Positions 9,069 through 19,350 are shown, counted from the stretch's first letter. The stretch is DNA of 64,000 nt from RGIG6919 sp045531905 (GCA_045531905.1 JAZSEY010000023.1:1-64000), one strand, 5' to 3'. A program made the numbers and translations. Notes: generated from the sequence alone by a model not told the origin.

Positions 9069-11402
9069 TTATGCACTTTTCCCATTCTTTCTTCTCCAAT
9101 TATTTGGTTTTAACACAATATAAATTGTAATCAGAACAATAGCCACCGCCTGAAAACCATATCCCCACATGAGAGAATCAGGATAATATACAAATTGAAC
9201 CTCAGATTGACCTTCTGGCAACAACGTTCCTATATTGGTATAATCAACCTGTAACAATTCGCTCCTTTTTCCATTAACGTATACTCTCCACCCTGACGCA
9301 TACAACGAAGCACAGGCAAATATAACATCTGAGTCAGAGTTTACCACAAACTTAAGACTGTTGTTATTTCTTTCTAACAATTTTACTTTAGTTTTAATAT
9401 ATTCATTATCAATATCAGCTAATTTCTTTATCGCCTCTTCTGACAATAGTTTCAAATCCAACAAAGCAACTTTAGACAAATCATTTTCTGGATTATTTAT
9501 CCATTCTCTAATTTGTTCTTCGGTCATATCTTCTTGTGAATCCCAAGTCCCAATACACCAGCCAGCACCTAAGTTATTGTTCACCTGATATACACTAACA
9601 GAATCTTTATCTTTTATACCATACTCTCTATATAAGTTCAATTTATAATCGGTCTTTTCAAATGCATCATATCTCGCATTGAACCAATCTAAAAACTGAC
9701 TATCATTACTATCATTAATCAAAAAATAATCAATATCTTGCAACTGGCTTCTCTTATCCAATTCCACTCCATTTTGTAAAAACACAGCTTTTTTTGAAAC
9801 TGGATTATAATAGCCCTGTACGTCTCTTAAACTAAATAGTGATTGTTGATTCAATGGTAAACATTGAGCTCCCCAACTTGTAATACATGCATACTCACCA
9901 TAATTATTTAATTTTTCCATTTCTTGCTTATTATGAGTATTAACTACTTCAATTTGTTTGATCGCTTCTTGTTCATTCAATATACCACTAAGGTCCATCT
10001 TATTATAAAAATAACATACATTAGCAGCCACTGAACCCAGCAACATTAAATAAATAAGTACACCATTATACTTTTTTAACACACAATAGTTTAGTGCTAC
10101 AATAAGCACAAGTAACATTAACACATAACAAAAACTTTTCCATGTCAAAACATTATGTGGCATTAAATTATATAAGATATAAATTACTAATATTATAGAC
10201 AGTATCCTATTATTGTTTACGTAATGATTTATTGTTTTACTTTCATTTGCGCACATTCTTATAGATCTAATTCCATTAGCCGCTACTAACGAGGCAAAGA
10301 AATTGAACAAACATGCATACATAAATGGTTCTCGTAACACATTTAACAACGGAATATAATAAACAATTTCTGGAAAAACGATACCTAATGCATAGAAAAA
10401 TGTGTAGACTAAACCGACAATAGACCACCTAAAAACTATCTGATTTTCCGCTTTTGCAAAAAGACCAACAATCAATAAGAGCAAAAAAATACCGCCTATT
10501 GATATCCAGTTAATCGTCGGAATCACATTAAAAACAGCTCTCAAATCATCGAAGGTACATCTTAAAGAATAAAACGAACTAATTGGAACCGTTTGTGCTG
10601 TTTCTATCCATCCTACTTCAGGGACATATCTGTTGGACTCACTAATGTACACTAATTGCTGTACAATTACTGGGAAACATATAAAAATAGCTACAATCCC
10701 GGTCATTCCCATTTTCAATAATAGGTGCCACCATTCTTTGTTATTGATCATATGAAGAGTTAATAATACAGCTAAAAAGGCAACGATTATTACCAACATT
10801 TGCGACACACTTAACAAGGCTTCCAACACAAATAGTAAACATAAACAAACTGTTCCAGTCTTTTTATTTTCAAACATATAGAGAGTTGCTAGAACAATTA
10901 GAGGAAACCATGTGAATCCATCAAAATACACTATCCATGTATAAAATTTTGCAAAAGAAAATGCCATAACAGATAAAACGCAGATTACTACTGCATCTAT
11001 CGATTTTGTTTTAAGTTTTCTCAACAAAAGATACAACCCAACAAAATATATAGAAATATGCACTGCAAGATTAGCAGGAATAATGGCATAGGATAACACT
11101 TCCGTACTATTATCATAAAATAACCAACATAACAACCAATTCACGGGATAACTTGCTTGGGTAGCAGCTCCACCAATATCAGATACGCCTCCCCAAATAT
11201 ACGAATTCCAAAGTGGTAATTCACCATTATGCAAGCATTTTGCCACTGTTGAATATATTGCATATGTCAATGGTGCATTATCGCCATCCACACTTTGTAT
11301 CCAGTGAGCAGAAAGCACAGTATAAATACATAATGAAAGACCTAATAAAAACACAATCCCTGCCAAAATGTTTTTTTTATTTATAACTTGTTGTATTTTC
11401 AT
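9069..11402 (-). CDS. YfhO-like multi-spanning GT-C glycosyltransferase
   Basis: A 777-aa membrane protein. An N-terminal half of about a dozen helices (residues 13-470) is followed by a large extracytoplasmic domain (about 490-735) and a last helix near 745-765. This is the plan of the YfhO family, which uses polyprenyl-phosphate-linked sugars as donors to decorate cell-wall polymers outside the membrane, as in Bacillus CsbB/YfhO modification of lipoteichoic acid. The first loop holds WGGVSDIGG and a following YPVNW segment. It lies in the same operon as the GtrB-like synthase and the flippase pair, which strongly supports that role. Acceptor is not known; the exported glycan is likely. Confidence 0.75.
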   Translation of the reverse strand: MKIQQVINKKNILAGIVFLLGLSLCIYTVLSAHWIQSVDGDNAPLTYAIYSTVAKCLHNGELPLWNSYIWGGVSDIGGAATQASYPVNWLLCWLFYDNSTEVLSYAIIPANLAVHISIYFVGLYLLLRKLKTKSIDAVVICVLSVMAFSFAKFYTWIVYFDGFTWFPLIVLATLYMFENKKTGTVCLCLLFVLEALLSVSQMLVIIVAFLAVLLTLHMINNKEWWHLLLKMGMTGIVAIFICFPVIVQQLVYISESNRYVPEVGWIETAQTVPISSFYSLRCTFDDLRAVFNVIPTINWISIGGIFLLLLIVGLFAKAENQIVFRWSIVGLVYTFFYALGIVFPEIVYYIPLLNVLREPFMYACLFNFFASLVAANGIRSIRMCANESKTINHYVNNNRILSIILVIYILYNLMPHNVLTWKSFCYVLMLLVLIVALNYCVLKKYNGVLIYLMLLGSVAANVCYFYNKMDLSGILNEQEAIKQIEVVNTHNKQEMEKLNNYGEYACITSWGAQCLPLNQQSLFSLRDVQGYYNPVSKKAVFLQNGVELDKRSQLQDIDYFLINDSNDSQFLDWFNARYDAFEKTDYKLNLYREYGIKDKDSVSVYQVNNNLGAGWCIGTWDSQEDMTEEQIREWINNPENDLSKVALLDLKLLSEEAIKKLADIDNEYIKTKVKLLERNNNSLKFVVNSDSDVIFACASLYASGWRVYVNGKRSELLQVDYTNIGTLLPEGQSEVQFVYYPDSLMWGYGFQAVAIVLITIYIVLKPNNWRRKNGKSA

Positions 11403-11435
11403 TTATTATTCCTCTCTGTACAAAAACTATTTTTA

Positions 11436-13088
11436 TTATTCGATATAGATTCTTTTAATCAATCCACTAAGTTCTCTACTATCTGCACTTCCATCATCAG
11501 GTTTATGTATACCATTAAAATCAAAAGTTATCATATAAGTATCTGCACTAACCATTGCTGCTATATCATAAGTCATGTCAAAATTTGAATTTGATGAAAT
11601 ATCAATAGTATCTAATAAATAATCACCTACATAAATATCCAATTTAGTTACTTCTGTAAACGTATCCGGTACATAACCACTAAAGGATAGTCTAGACTTG
11701 TGTTTGCTATTAATAACAATTGTCCCTTTGTCTGCAATCCACCTATATTCCTCATCAGTAGTCTGCGGTTGCCATCCATCTTCAAATTTTACAATATTGT
11801 CTGATATATTCGTAGGAAAATATAAATCAATAGGCTCCTGTGTACGATAAAATTGGACCATTAAAGTCAGTGCAACCGATAGATAACAAATTACCAACAA
11901 TCCAGTTGATATTAAGTCTTTTTTTACCTTCAAGACATCACTAACCGTTTTATGCTTAATTTTAATATCAATATTAGATATTGTATTTACAACTTTCTTT
12001 ATAAAAATACCATTGGTGCCAATTAAAACATTCACAACAGGTATCTTTTTTAAGAGAATCCAAGTTATAACAGCTATTGATTCTGATATCATTACAATTA
12101 ACCACCAAAATTTGTTACTAATTTCTTCACTTGGTGTAAGACGTGCAATTTCACTAAATTCTGCTATACCCAAATAATAGAATAACATAAAAATCATCTT
12201 AAAAACAATAAAATGAAATAATACCACACCCATAGTGTTTTGACCAATTCTAGCACAAAGTTGGATAAATGGTTTGTATCTAATCTTTCCCAATAATGAA
12301 GCCAAACAATACAACCATATAATTCCCACTAGACTCGTAAATGTGTTTAGCCATATATTATTCAATTCTGTGGATATGTAATCCATTGTCACATTTTTTA
12401 TGTTTGCACATAAGAATATAATTATAGTAGTTACTAATAAGCCACATATGCTAGTAGCAACTTTAATTTTATCCAACTTTCTTCCTATTATCCTATTTGC
12501 AACAAATCCCAATCCATACCAAAAATTTGCTATTAAAGCAAGATTAATATGCCAATCATGCATTACCCCTTTACGAATTGCTAAATATCCTAGGAAATAG
12601 ATAAGTAACACATATCCAACATATAAGGGCAACTTTTTATTTGCTATTATCCAACACAATTTTGCAATTATTGAAACGACAAAAAGTGTTACGCAAAACC
12701 ATGCTGCCCCCAATAGCCATGTATAGATAGAACCTCTCAAAAAGAACTCTTTAATGATAGCGAAGAAACCAACATAATTTAAATCACCAAACAGCGTACT
12801 ATAATAATCATACCTATAACTAATTTCCATAAGACCCGCATTGATGATTATCAATGTCAGTAAAGGAAGCATCAAGGTATATCCTTTCTTAATTATTGTT
12901 GTCAGGAATCCTTCAGAATCAAACCTTGCAACATATCCTGATATAAAAAAGAAAGCAGACAAATGAAATTGATAAATATACAAATTAAATTTGCCTGTTG
13001 CATGACCAATTACCATGAGCGTAATAGCCAACGCCTTAAAAATGTCTACCCATATAATTCGTCTTTTTGTCTGCATGCTTCCTGTCAT
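11436..13088 (-). CDS. Acyltransferase-3 family membrane O-acyltransferase with extracellular C-terminal domain
   Basis: A 550-aa protein. Residues 5-365 hold about ten helices of the Acyltransferase_3 (OafA/WecH) type, with the early motif WVDIFKALAITLMVIGH that carries the family histidine. A further helix near 395-415 is followed by about 130 residues that look like an exported beta-rich domain, unlike the SGNH tail of OafA. I start at 13088, seven nt after AGGAGG; the earlier in-frame ATG has no such site. Likely role is O-acetylation or other acylation of the polysaccharide made by this locus. Confidence 0.78.
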   Translation of the reverse strand: MTGSMQTKRRIIWVDIFKALAITLMVIGHATGKFNLYIYQFHLSAFFFISGYVARFDSEGFLTTIIKKGYTLMLPLLTLIIINAGLMEISYRYDYYSTLFGDLNYVGFFAIIKEFFLRGSIYTWLLGAAWFCVTLFVVSIIAKLCWIIANKKLPLYVGYVLLIYFLGYLAIRKGVMHDWHINLALIANFWYGLGFVANRIIGRKLDKIKVATSICGLLVTTIIIFLCANIKNVTMDYISTELNNIWLNTFTSLVGIIWLYCLASLLGKIRYKPFIQLCARIGQNTMGVVLFHFIVFKMIFMLFYYLGIAEFSEIARLTPSEEISNKFWWLIVMISESIAVITWILLKKIPVVNVLIGTNGIFIKKVVNTISNIDIKIKHKTVSDVLKVKKDLISTGLLVICYLSVALTLMVQFYRTQEPIDLYFPTNISDNIVKFEDGWQPQTTDEEYRWIADKGTIVINSKHKSRLSFSGYVPDTFTEVTKLDIYVGDYLLDTIDISSNSNFDMTYDIAAMVSADTYMITFDFNGIHKPDDGSADSRELSGLIKRIYIE

Positions 13089-13121
13089 TAGTCGCCCTCC
13101 TAACAACATGCTCAAAACATG

Positions 13122-16040
13122 TTAAACTTCCATATCCGCCAACAATACTCGTTTAGCTTCATCCTCAGTAAAGTACTTTGTAATAAACTCTCCACCTGCA
13201 TCGGACATAGCCTTTAACTGGTCGTAGTCCTCATATAACTTGCAGATAACATCAACCATCTTATCGGCATCATCTTCTACAACCATGTTTCCAACAGCAT
13301 CATCTAATCCTTCTGCTCCAATTGTAGTTGTAACCAAAGGGATCTGGAAATAAGCAGATTCTACTACCTTACCCTTAACACCAGCACCAACACGAAGTGG
13401 AACCACCGCCATTCTACTGGTACGGTATAACTCCTCTAACGCATCATCCGGTACAAATCCAAGAATCTTAATGTTATCACTGGCAAGCTCTTTCACCTCT
13501 TGCGGCACGCTACCACCAGCGACATACCATACCATATCCGGGTATTTCTCAAGAATCTTAGGAAACACTTCCTTACCAAACCACACCACTGCATCTATAT
13601 TAGGCGGATGTCCAAAGCCTCCTACATACATGATATTGTTACGTGTGCTGAAGTCCTTATTAACACCCTCTGGCAACTCATCATAGATATACAGCGGAAT
13701 ATTTCTCACAGGGGTATCTGGAAATGCCTCCTGCATAATCTTCTGCTCATAATTACCTACTACATGTCCAACATCTGTCTTCTCAAACAACTCATATTCA
13801 ATCTTCTTCCACTTCTCAGATGACTTTAACTTCTCCTCATCACCTGTCAGTTCATATTCTCTGCGCTCACGAATATGATGTAAGTCATGCGCAAAGTAGA
13901 GAATCTTGGCATTTGAATATTCTTTAACGATATCAATATACTTGATTGAAATATGTGGTCTCTGCAAATAAATATAATCGAAATAATGTGCATTATCCTT
14001 TAACCACTGCTGCCAATTGTTGTAATAGTAATTACCATACAGCACTTCTATACCAAACTGATTTAACTGCTCTGTGTATGGTTGCTGTGGATAAAAGTTA
14101 TCACCAATAAAGGTTACCTTCATCCCCATCTTTACAAACATTTGCAGATACATATAGGTACACTTTCCACCAGCATCTTTATCATGATTTGGCACATAAT
14201 GATCAACTACTAAAATATGCTTCTTATTTCTACTTCTATCCTTCGCCAAAAATACATTTTCACCATTTGGAAAATGCTCCGCTTTCAGGACATCTTTCCA
14301 CTTTTCATAAAACTTCTTCTGGTTAACAATCTGGTACTCCTTCTGCCCAGAAGATGTATCCGTTCCATTAGAAACGCCTTCAAAATGTACCACCATAGAC
14401 AACGGCTGATACATTACCTTATATCCATGCTTGCGAACCTCAAATGCTAAATCCGTATCCTCATAATACGCAGGTGCAAATCTGTCATCAAATCCACCAA
14501 TCTCTTCCCACAGAGACTTTCGAATCATAATTGCGGCACCGGAAATATAATCTGCTTCCTTCACATAATTAAATTCAGGTTCCAAAGGTCCTCGTTGATG
14601 ACCATAATTCCAAGCAGAACCATCTTTCCACAAGATGCCTCCAGCCTCTTGTAACGCGCCATCCGGATAGAGCAATTTAGAACCTACCATTCCTATCTGT
14701 TCATCTCTATCCATCAATTCTAACAAGCTAGCAAGCCAATTTTCTTGCACTTGTGTATCGTTATTCAAGAAGAAAATATATTCACCCTTTGCATGCTTTG
14801 CTGCATGGTTACAATTTCTAAGAAAACGCATATTCTCTGGCGTTCTAGCAACTACAAGGTTCTCTACAATCTGCTCAATATCCTTTGTCAAATCAGTAGA
14901 ACAATCATCCGCCAAAATTACTTCATATGCAATCCCATCTGTATACTTGATAATACTTTTCAAACAGTTATAAGTATAATGAAATTGATTATATACTGGC
15001 AACACAATAGATACCAAAGGCTTCTCGCACTTTGGCAATTGTAGTTTCTCCACATCTGCAATTGTAAACATATGCTCATTCACCGGGAACAAATCCAGCT
15101 TGATACGCTCTATATCCTGTCCCGCATTTACTGTAGCAGCATCCAATCTATTTGCAACACTTTCCGGACTTTCCGTTTTCATATATTTTAATGTTCTGGC
15201 AATTCGAGATGGTGTGCATTTTTTTAACATATAAATCGGATGCTTTATAAACTTCTTTGCAAATTTTGCAATTAATCGTCTCTTGCTTCCCTGTGGGAAC
15301 ATCTTATCTTTAATTTTCCACCAAACCTTCAACACTCTCACACCTTTAGAATTCAGTAAATTAACATAATCTCGTTCTGTCTCTAAAAGTTGTTCAATAT
15401 GACCATTCTTGCATATAATTTGATTTGCTTTCTCTTGCAATTCGTTTTGCTTTTCTTGCAGTTCATTTTGCTTTTCTTGCAGTTCATTTTGCTTTTCCCG
15501 CAATTCATTTTCCTTGTTTTGTATTTCCTTCTCTTTCGAATACAACATACTATTTAGCTTTTCACACTTCTGATCAAGGCCATTAATCAGCGAACCTACA
15601 GCATCATTCGAATAAGGTGTTTCTAAAAAATTCATGTTATTCATATTAAAGCTAGTATCGAAATACTGTTTATACACATTAAAAGAAATATCTTGGTTCA
15701 CCCATAATTTCAATGTTATACTGACATCATCTACATTGATACATGCATTTTTTAAATAATATATAACTTCCTTTGATAAATATACATTATCATCATATTG
15801 CAACACATTTTGAACAATAATACTCTTTTGATTACAAGTAGCAGCCATCACATGAATCTGTGACGGCTGATCAATCACCAGTTTAAACCAAACATCACCT
15901 ATCTCAGTTTGTTTCTTGACATGAAATTTAAACTCAAAGACGTGGTCATTTTCTTTTGCAACAGCGTAATACTCTTTTTGACTATTATTGACATACCTTA
16001 CAAATAAATATCCTTTTAAATACATCATTTCATTACTCAT
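13122..16040 (-). CDS. Fused GT2-GT4 glycosyltransferase with coiled-coil spacer
   Basis: A 972-aa multidomain enzyme. Residues 1-150 are a beta-rich domain of unknown role, 158-228 a coiled coil with tandem heptads QNELQEK, about 340-590 a GT2 domain (PVYN 348-351, DDCS 378-381, NND 426-428) and about 620-965 a GT4-like domain with VGGFGHPPN and a GAGVKGKVVES nucleotide-binding loop. Two catalytic domains in one chain suggest successive transfer of two sugars. Its ATG overlaps the upstream stop by 8 nt. The coiled coil could set the distance between domains or measure chain length, as in WbdA/WbdD systems, but that is speculation. Confidence 0.83.
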   Translation of the reverse strand: MSNEMMYLKGYLFVRYVNNSQKEYYAVAKENDHVFEFKFHVKKQTEIGDVWFKLVIDQPSQIHVMAATCNQKSIIVQNVLQYDDNVYLSKEVIYYLKNACINVDDVSITLKLWVNQDISFNVYKQYFDTSFNMNNMNFLETPYSNDAVGSLINGLDQKCEKLNSMLYSKEKEIQNKENELREKQNELQEKQNELQEKQNELQEKANQIICKNGHIEQLLETERDYVNLLNSKGVRVLKVWWKIKDKMFPQGSKRRLIAKFAKKFIKHPIYMLKKCTPSRIARTLKYMKTESPESVANRLDAATVNAGQDIERIKLDLFPVNEHMFTIADVEKLQLPKCEKPLVSIVLPVYNQFHYTYNCLKSIIKYTDGIAYEVILADDCSTDLTKDIEQIVENLVVARTPENMRFLRNCNHAAKHAKGEYIFFLNNDTQVQENWLASLLELMDRDEQIGMVGSKLLYPDGALQEAGGILWKDGSAWNYGHQRGPLEPEFNYVKEADYISGAAIMIRKSLWEEIGGFDDRFAPAYYEDTDLAFEVRKHGYKVMYQPLSMVVHFEGVSNGTDTSSGQKEYQIVNQKKFYEKWKDVLKAEHFPNGENVFLAKDRSRNKKHILVVDHYVPNHDKDAGGKCTYMYLQMFVKMGMKVTFIGDNFYPQQPYTEQLNQFGIEVLYGNYYYNNWQQWLKDNAHYFDYIYLQRPHISIKYIDIVKEYSNAKILYFAHDLHHIRERREYELTGDEEKLKSSEKWKKIEYELFEKTDVGHVVGNYEQKIMQEAFPDTPVRNIPLYIYDELPEGVNKDFSTRNNIMYVGGFGHPPNIDAVVWFGKEVFPKILEKYPDMVWYVAGGSVPQEVKELASDNIKILGFVPDDALEELYRTSRMAVVPLRVGAGVKGKVVESAYFQIPLVTTTIGAEGLDDAVGNMVVEDDADKMVDVICKLYEDYDQLKAMSDAGGEFITKYFTEDEAKRVLLADMEV
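15431..15516 (-). repeat. Tandem 21-bp repeat encoding QNELQEK heptads
   Basis: About four near-identical 21-bp units in the reading frame of the GT2-GT4 gene encode the heptads of its coiled coil. In-frame tandem repeats of this kind can expand or contract by slippage, changing spacer length by seven residues without breaking the frame. Confidence 0.85.
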
Positions 16041-17130
16041 CTTCTACTACGCCTCCAATTATACAATCTACAAGCCTATCATAATGTACATCAGTCTTCT
16101 TTTGCAAATCAGATACTATATCATATTCTTGCTTTCCAGATTGTTCTAACTCCTGCTGTATCATATTCATTATTGAATTCACATCAGATATTATATGTGC
16201 ATTCCCACTCAACCAGTGATATAACCCATCCATTTTTCCTACTATTGAAGTATACATATCAAAAATAATTACTGGTACTCTGTTTATCTGAGCAGTTAAA
16301 GTTCCATGTAAGCTCGTTCCTATGAAAAGCTTTGCCCCTGCGATTACACTATATATATCTTCAACGCTAAGTAAATTGTTAAAAACTAATACACCCTCAT
16401 CAGCAAACTCACTCATTTTCTCTGCTATAACCCTATCTGTATGACAATAATTGATTGGTAGAATTACGATTTTATAGTTATATTGACGCTTAATTTCTTG
16501 TATTACATCTATCAACTGATCAACTTGATATAATGTACCATATTGAATTACAATGTACTCTCCGTCAATGATTTGTTTGTATGGTAAATATCTCTGCAAA
16601 TTCCACAATGAATCCGGTACACACATACACGTTGGTATGATAGAAACCAATCTTTCATAAGAGTACTTATCCCTTACGGAAACATATCTAGCTTCTGATA
16701 AGTAATTAATTATAATATTCTTTTCCTCTTTGGAAAAGGCATTCGGTATTCCCACACTATTAATTACATAAGGAATTCCTTGCGATTTAGCAAAATCAAT
16801 AGGCATCTTCCATAAATATCCTGGTTCGTACGTTAATTCCATTCCATCTTCATCATGAAATACAATCGGCTTAAAATGTAATAATTCTCCTCCACCAATG
16901 ATAATCATGTCAAAATGATATTGTGCATGAATTTCCTCAAATTTCTGATAAGAAAATACTTTTGTTTCATTACTATATAAATGATCTGTACCATTAGGAG
17001 CAAATAATATAATATTGTCCAGGTTGGATACTCTCTTTCTTAATTCATATTCAACTGCGATTGGAAACAAAGCATCTCCATAACTTATCACATCAAAAGC
17101 GCCACAAACCGCTACATTATAACTACTCAT
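16033..17130 (-). CDS. Polysaccharide pyruvyltransferase family protein
   Basis: A 365-aa protein of the PS_pyruv_trans family, which adds pyruvate ketals to sugars using phosphoenolpyruvate. Features are the N-terminal NVAVCGAFDVISYGDALF stretch, MIIIGGGELLHF near residues 75-86, VSVRDKYSYERL near 150 and FIGTSLHGTLTA near 275. It sits between the ABC exporter and the fused glycosyltransferase, so pyruvylation of the glycan, giving it negative charge, is the likely role. Some family members in such loci are annotated only by fold, so activity is inferred. Confidence 0.8.
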   Translation of the reverse strand: MSSYNVAVCGAFDVISYGDALFPIAVEYELRKRVSNLDNIILFAPNGTDHLYSNETKVFSYQKFEEIHAQYHFDMIIIGGGELLHFKPIVFHDEDGMELTYEPGYLWKMPIDFAKSQGIPYVINSVGIPNAFSKEEKNIIINYLSEARYVSVRDKYSYERLVSIIPTCMCVPDSLWNLQRYLPYKQIIDGEYIVIQYGTLYQVDQLIDVIQEIKRQYNYKIVILPINYCHTDRVIAEKMSEFADEGVLVFNNLLSVEDIYSVIAGAKLFIGTSLHGTLTAQINRVPVIIFDMYTSIVGKMDGLYHWLSGNAHIISDVNSIMNMIQQELEQSGKQEYDIVSDLQKKTDVHYDRLVDCIIGGVVEDE

Positions 17131-17140
17131 ACTGCCACCC

Positions 17141-18571
17141 TTAACTTAATTCAGTATAATCCTCTTGCATCAGAATCTCCCCATTTATCGTCCAGCAATG
17201 CTGCATATCTACAATGCCAGAAGAATGCTGACTAGGAGTTTTTATATCAAAATTCAAAACACTATATAATGCATCCGATATTGTATTATCTTTTTCTATA
17301 ATAATGTCCATCATAAATTTGGACTCTAAAAGATCAACACTCGGTATCTGCAATTCGAGCATTTCCTTATTCTTAAATTCATATTTACGTCCATTTTCAA
17401 GTTTCAAGGAAAAGCCTGCTGAATATATCCAATCAGCTCTTGTAATACACACAGAAATTGTTCCTTCGATTCTATCTAAGACTTGCTTCTCATACTCCAT
17501 TTCAACAATCATAGTTTCACCAGTTTTAAACTTCTGGCATTCTTCCCGCTTCTCGTTCAGAAGACGAACCTTGGTAAAGACAACTTCACCCGTTCCCTCT
17601 CTTCTGGCATCCGGTCCACACTGCTTACAAATTTCTCTACAAGTAGCATTTTTCGCCTTTCGTTCTTCTTCCTGGCGTTTTCTCTTGTTCTCTTCTTCTT
17701 CCTTCTTCTTCGCTTCCTCTTTCTCGCGCTTCTTTTGCTGCGCCTCAGCCTTTTTCTGTTCTTCCTCTTCCTGCTTTCTTCTCTCCTCAGCTTCCTTCTG
17801 CATCACATATTCCTGTTCCGCACGTTCCAAACGGTCATATTCCATGGAATCCAGGTATTGTTTGCAAATTGCACGTGGGGCACCATCCTCTTTAATTAAA
17901 CCGTTCTCAATCCAAATGGCTCTATCACAGATTTTCTCAATCTGTCCTAAGGCATGGGAAACAATCACGATGGTAGTTCCATTTCGTTTTACATCTCTTA
18001 ATTTCTGGAAGCATTTTTCCTGGAAGTTTACATCTCCTACAGCAAGAATTTCATCAATTAACAGTACATCTGCGTCCACATTAATGGCAACAGAAAAAGC
18101 CAGTCTCATATACATACCCGATGAGTACGTACGAACTGGATTATCTATAAATTCCTCTAACTCAGAAAAACGAATGATGTCGTCTACTCGCGCGTCAATT
18201 TCCTTTCTTGTGAGTCCAAAAATAGAGGCATTAATATATATATTTTCTCTACCAGTCATATCTTCATGGAATCCGGCACCAAGCTCGATCAAACTAGATA
18301 CCTTTCCATTGATTTCCACCGTTCCTTCATTAGGATAAATGATACGATTCAAAAGTTTTAGCGTGGTACTTTTTCCACAACCGTTTTTACCAATGAGACC
18401 TACTGCCTCACCCTTTTTAATATCAAAACTCACTCCATTTAAGACCCATCTGTCCTCATGCTTGTTTCGGTTCGCAAAAATCAATCGCTCCTTCAGCATG
18501 TGACCTTTGTCAAAATAGACCTTAAACTTCTTTTTCATATCTCTTACTTCTATAGCATTATTCGGGTTCAT
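17141..18571 (-). CDS. wzt: Polysaccharide ABC exporter ATPase with C-terminal Wzt-type domain
   Basis: A 476-aa ATPase: Walker A GKNGCGKST (61-69), signature SSGMY (150-154), Walker B VLLIDE (169-174), and after residue 325 a beta-rich domain like the Wzt carbohydrate-binding domain that selects the glycan to export. Between them, residues 245-308 are almost all Glu, Lys, Arg and Gln, a long single-helix or coiled-coil linker not usual for Wzt. The gene starts on the last base of the permease stop (TAATG), so the two are translationally coupled. It pairs with the Wzm-like permease. Confidence in the exporter role is high. Confidence 0.9.
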   Translation of the reverse strand: MNPNNAIEVRDMKKKFKVYFDKGHMLKERLIFANRNKHEDRWVLNGVSFDIKKGEAVGLIGKNGCGKSTTLKLLNRIIYPNEGTVEINGKVSSLIELGAGFHEDMTGRENIYINASIFGLTRKEIDARVDDIIRFSELEEFIDNPVRTYSSGMYMRLAFSVAINVDADVLLIDEILAVGDVNFQEKCFQKLRDVKRNGTTIVIVSHALGQIEKICDRAIWIENGLIKEDGAPRAICKQYLDSMEYDRLERAEQEYVMQKEAEERRKQEEEEQKKAEAQQKKREKEEAKKKEEEENKRKRQEEERKAKNATCREICKQCGPDARREGTGEVVFTKVRLLNEKREECQKFKTGETMIVEMEYEKQVLDRIEGTISVCITRADWIYSAGFSLKLENGRKYEFKNKEMLELQIPSVDLLESKFMMDIIIEKDNTISDALYSVLNFDIKTPSQHSSGIVDMQHCWTINGEILMQEDYTELS

Positions 18572-19350
18572 TATAATTCCTCCGCAAAGTTTCTTTCCAT
18601 TTTTCTAAAGGCAACCACACCGATTATCAATACAACAATACCGAACGCGCCGGCTAATAGCAAGGTTCCCATCTTTGGAATCTGTTCAAAGTATAAAATC
18701 TGCTGATATGCCTGAATCACAGGAGTCATCGGATTAAAATAGTACACACCTCTTAACTGCTCAGGCACCATATCAATCGTATACATAATTGGTGTCAAGT
18801 ATATCCACGCCATCATAATAACACTTACAATATGTTCCATATCTCTAAAGTAAATCGTAAGGCCCGATACTATCATGGTAAATCCTAATGCCATAATATA
18901 CTCTATAATCATAACCAACGGCAGAAACAATAATGCCACCGCACTGAAGCCTCTTCCAGAGAATATAATGACTGCAAATATCATCACAAAACAAAATAGC
19001 ATATTGATAAATGCACTGGTAACGAATGAAATTGGCAATACCTCTCTAGGAAAATATATTTTTTTGACCATTTCAGATTGATTCTTAATACACATGGTTC
19101 CACCAGACACCGCTGTGCTAAAGAATATCCACGGAATCATTCCACTAATCAGATACACATAAAACTGCTCAATTCCGGTTCTCATGATAAACTGAAATAC
19201 AAACGTGTATACCAATATCTGACATAATGGATTAATAAAGGTCCACAAAAACCCCAAAACAGAGGCTTTGTATCTACCTCGTAAATCTCTTCTTACTAAA
19301 CTGAAAATCATTTCTCTGTATTGATATATTTCCTTGAACTTCTGTCCCAT
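18571..19350 (-). CDS. wzm: Polysaccharide ABC exporter permease (Wzm/TagG type)
   Basis: A 259-aa ABC-2 permease with six predicted helices and the amphipathic N-terminus (SLVRRDLRGRYKASVLGFLW) that is diagnostic for Wzm/TagG/RfbD permeases. I start at the ATG at 19350, seven nt after AGAGGAG. The stop shares a base with the wzt start. Together they would export undecaprenyl-pyrophosphate-linked glycan through the membrane. No Wzx-type flippase gene was seen in the window, in line with an ABC-dependent route. Confidence 0.9.
   Translation of the reverse strand: MGQKFKEIYQYREMIFSLVRRDLRGRYKASVLGFLWTFINPLCQILVYTFVFQFIMRTGIEQFYVYLISGMIPWIFFSTAVSGGTMCIKNQSEMVKKIYFPREVLPISFVTSAFINMLFCFVMIFAVIIFSGRGFSAVALLFLPLVMIIEYIMALGFTMIVSGLTIYFRDMEHIVSVIMMAWIYLTPIMYTIDMVPEQLRGVYYFNPMTPVIQAYQQILYFEQIPKMGTLLLAGAFGIVVLIIGVVAFRKMERNFAEEL

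Noticed and set aside
17304..18338. A 344-aa open frame on the plus strand
   Set aside because: It is antisense to wzt, rich in Ser/Phe from the reverse of Glu/Lys codons, and has no ribosome binding site; a shadow of the charged linker.
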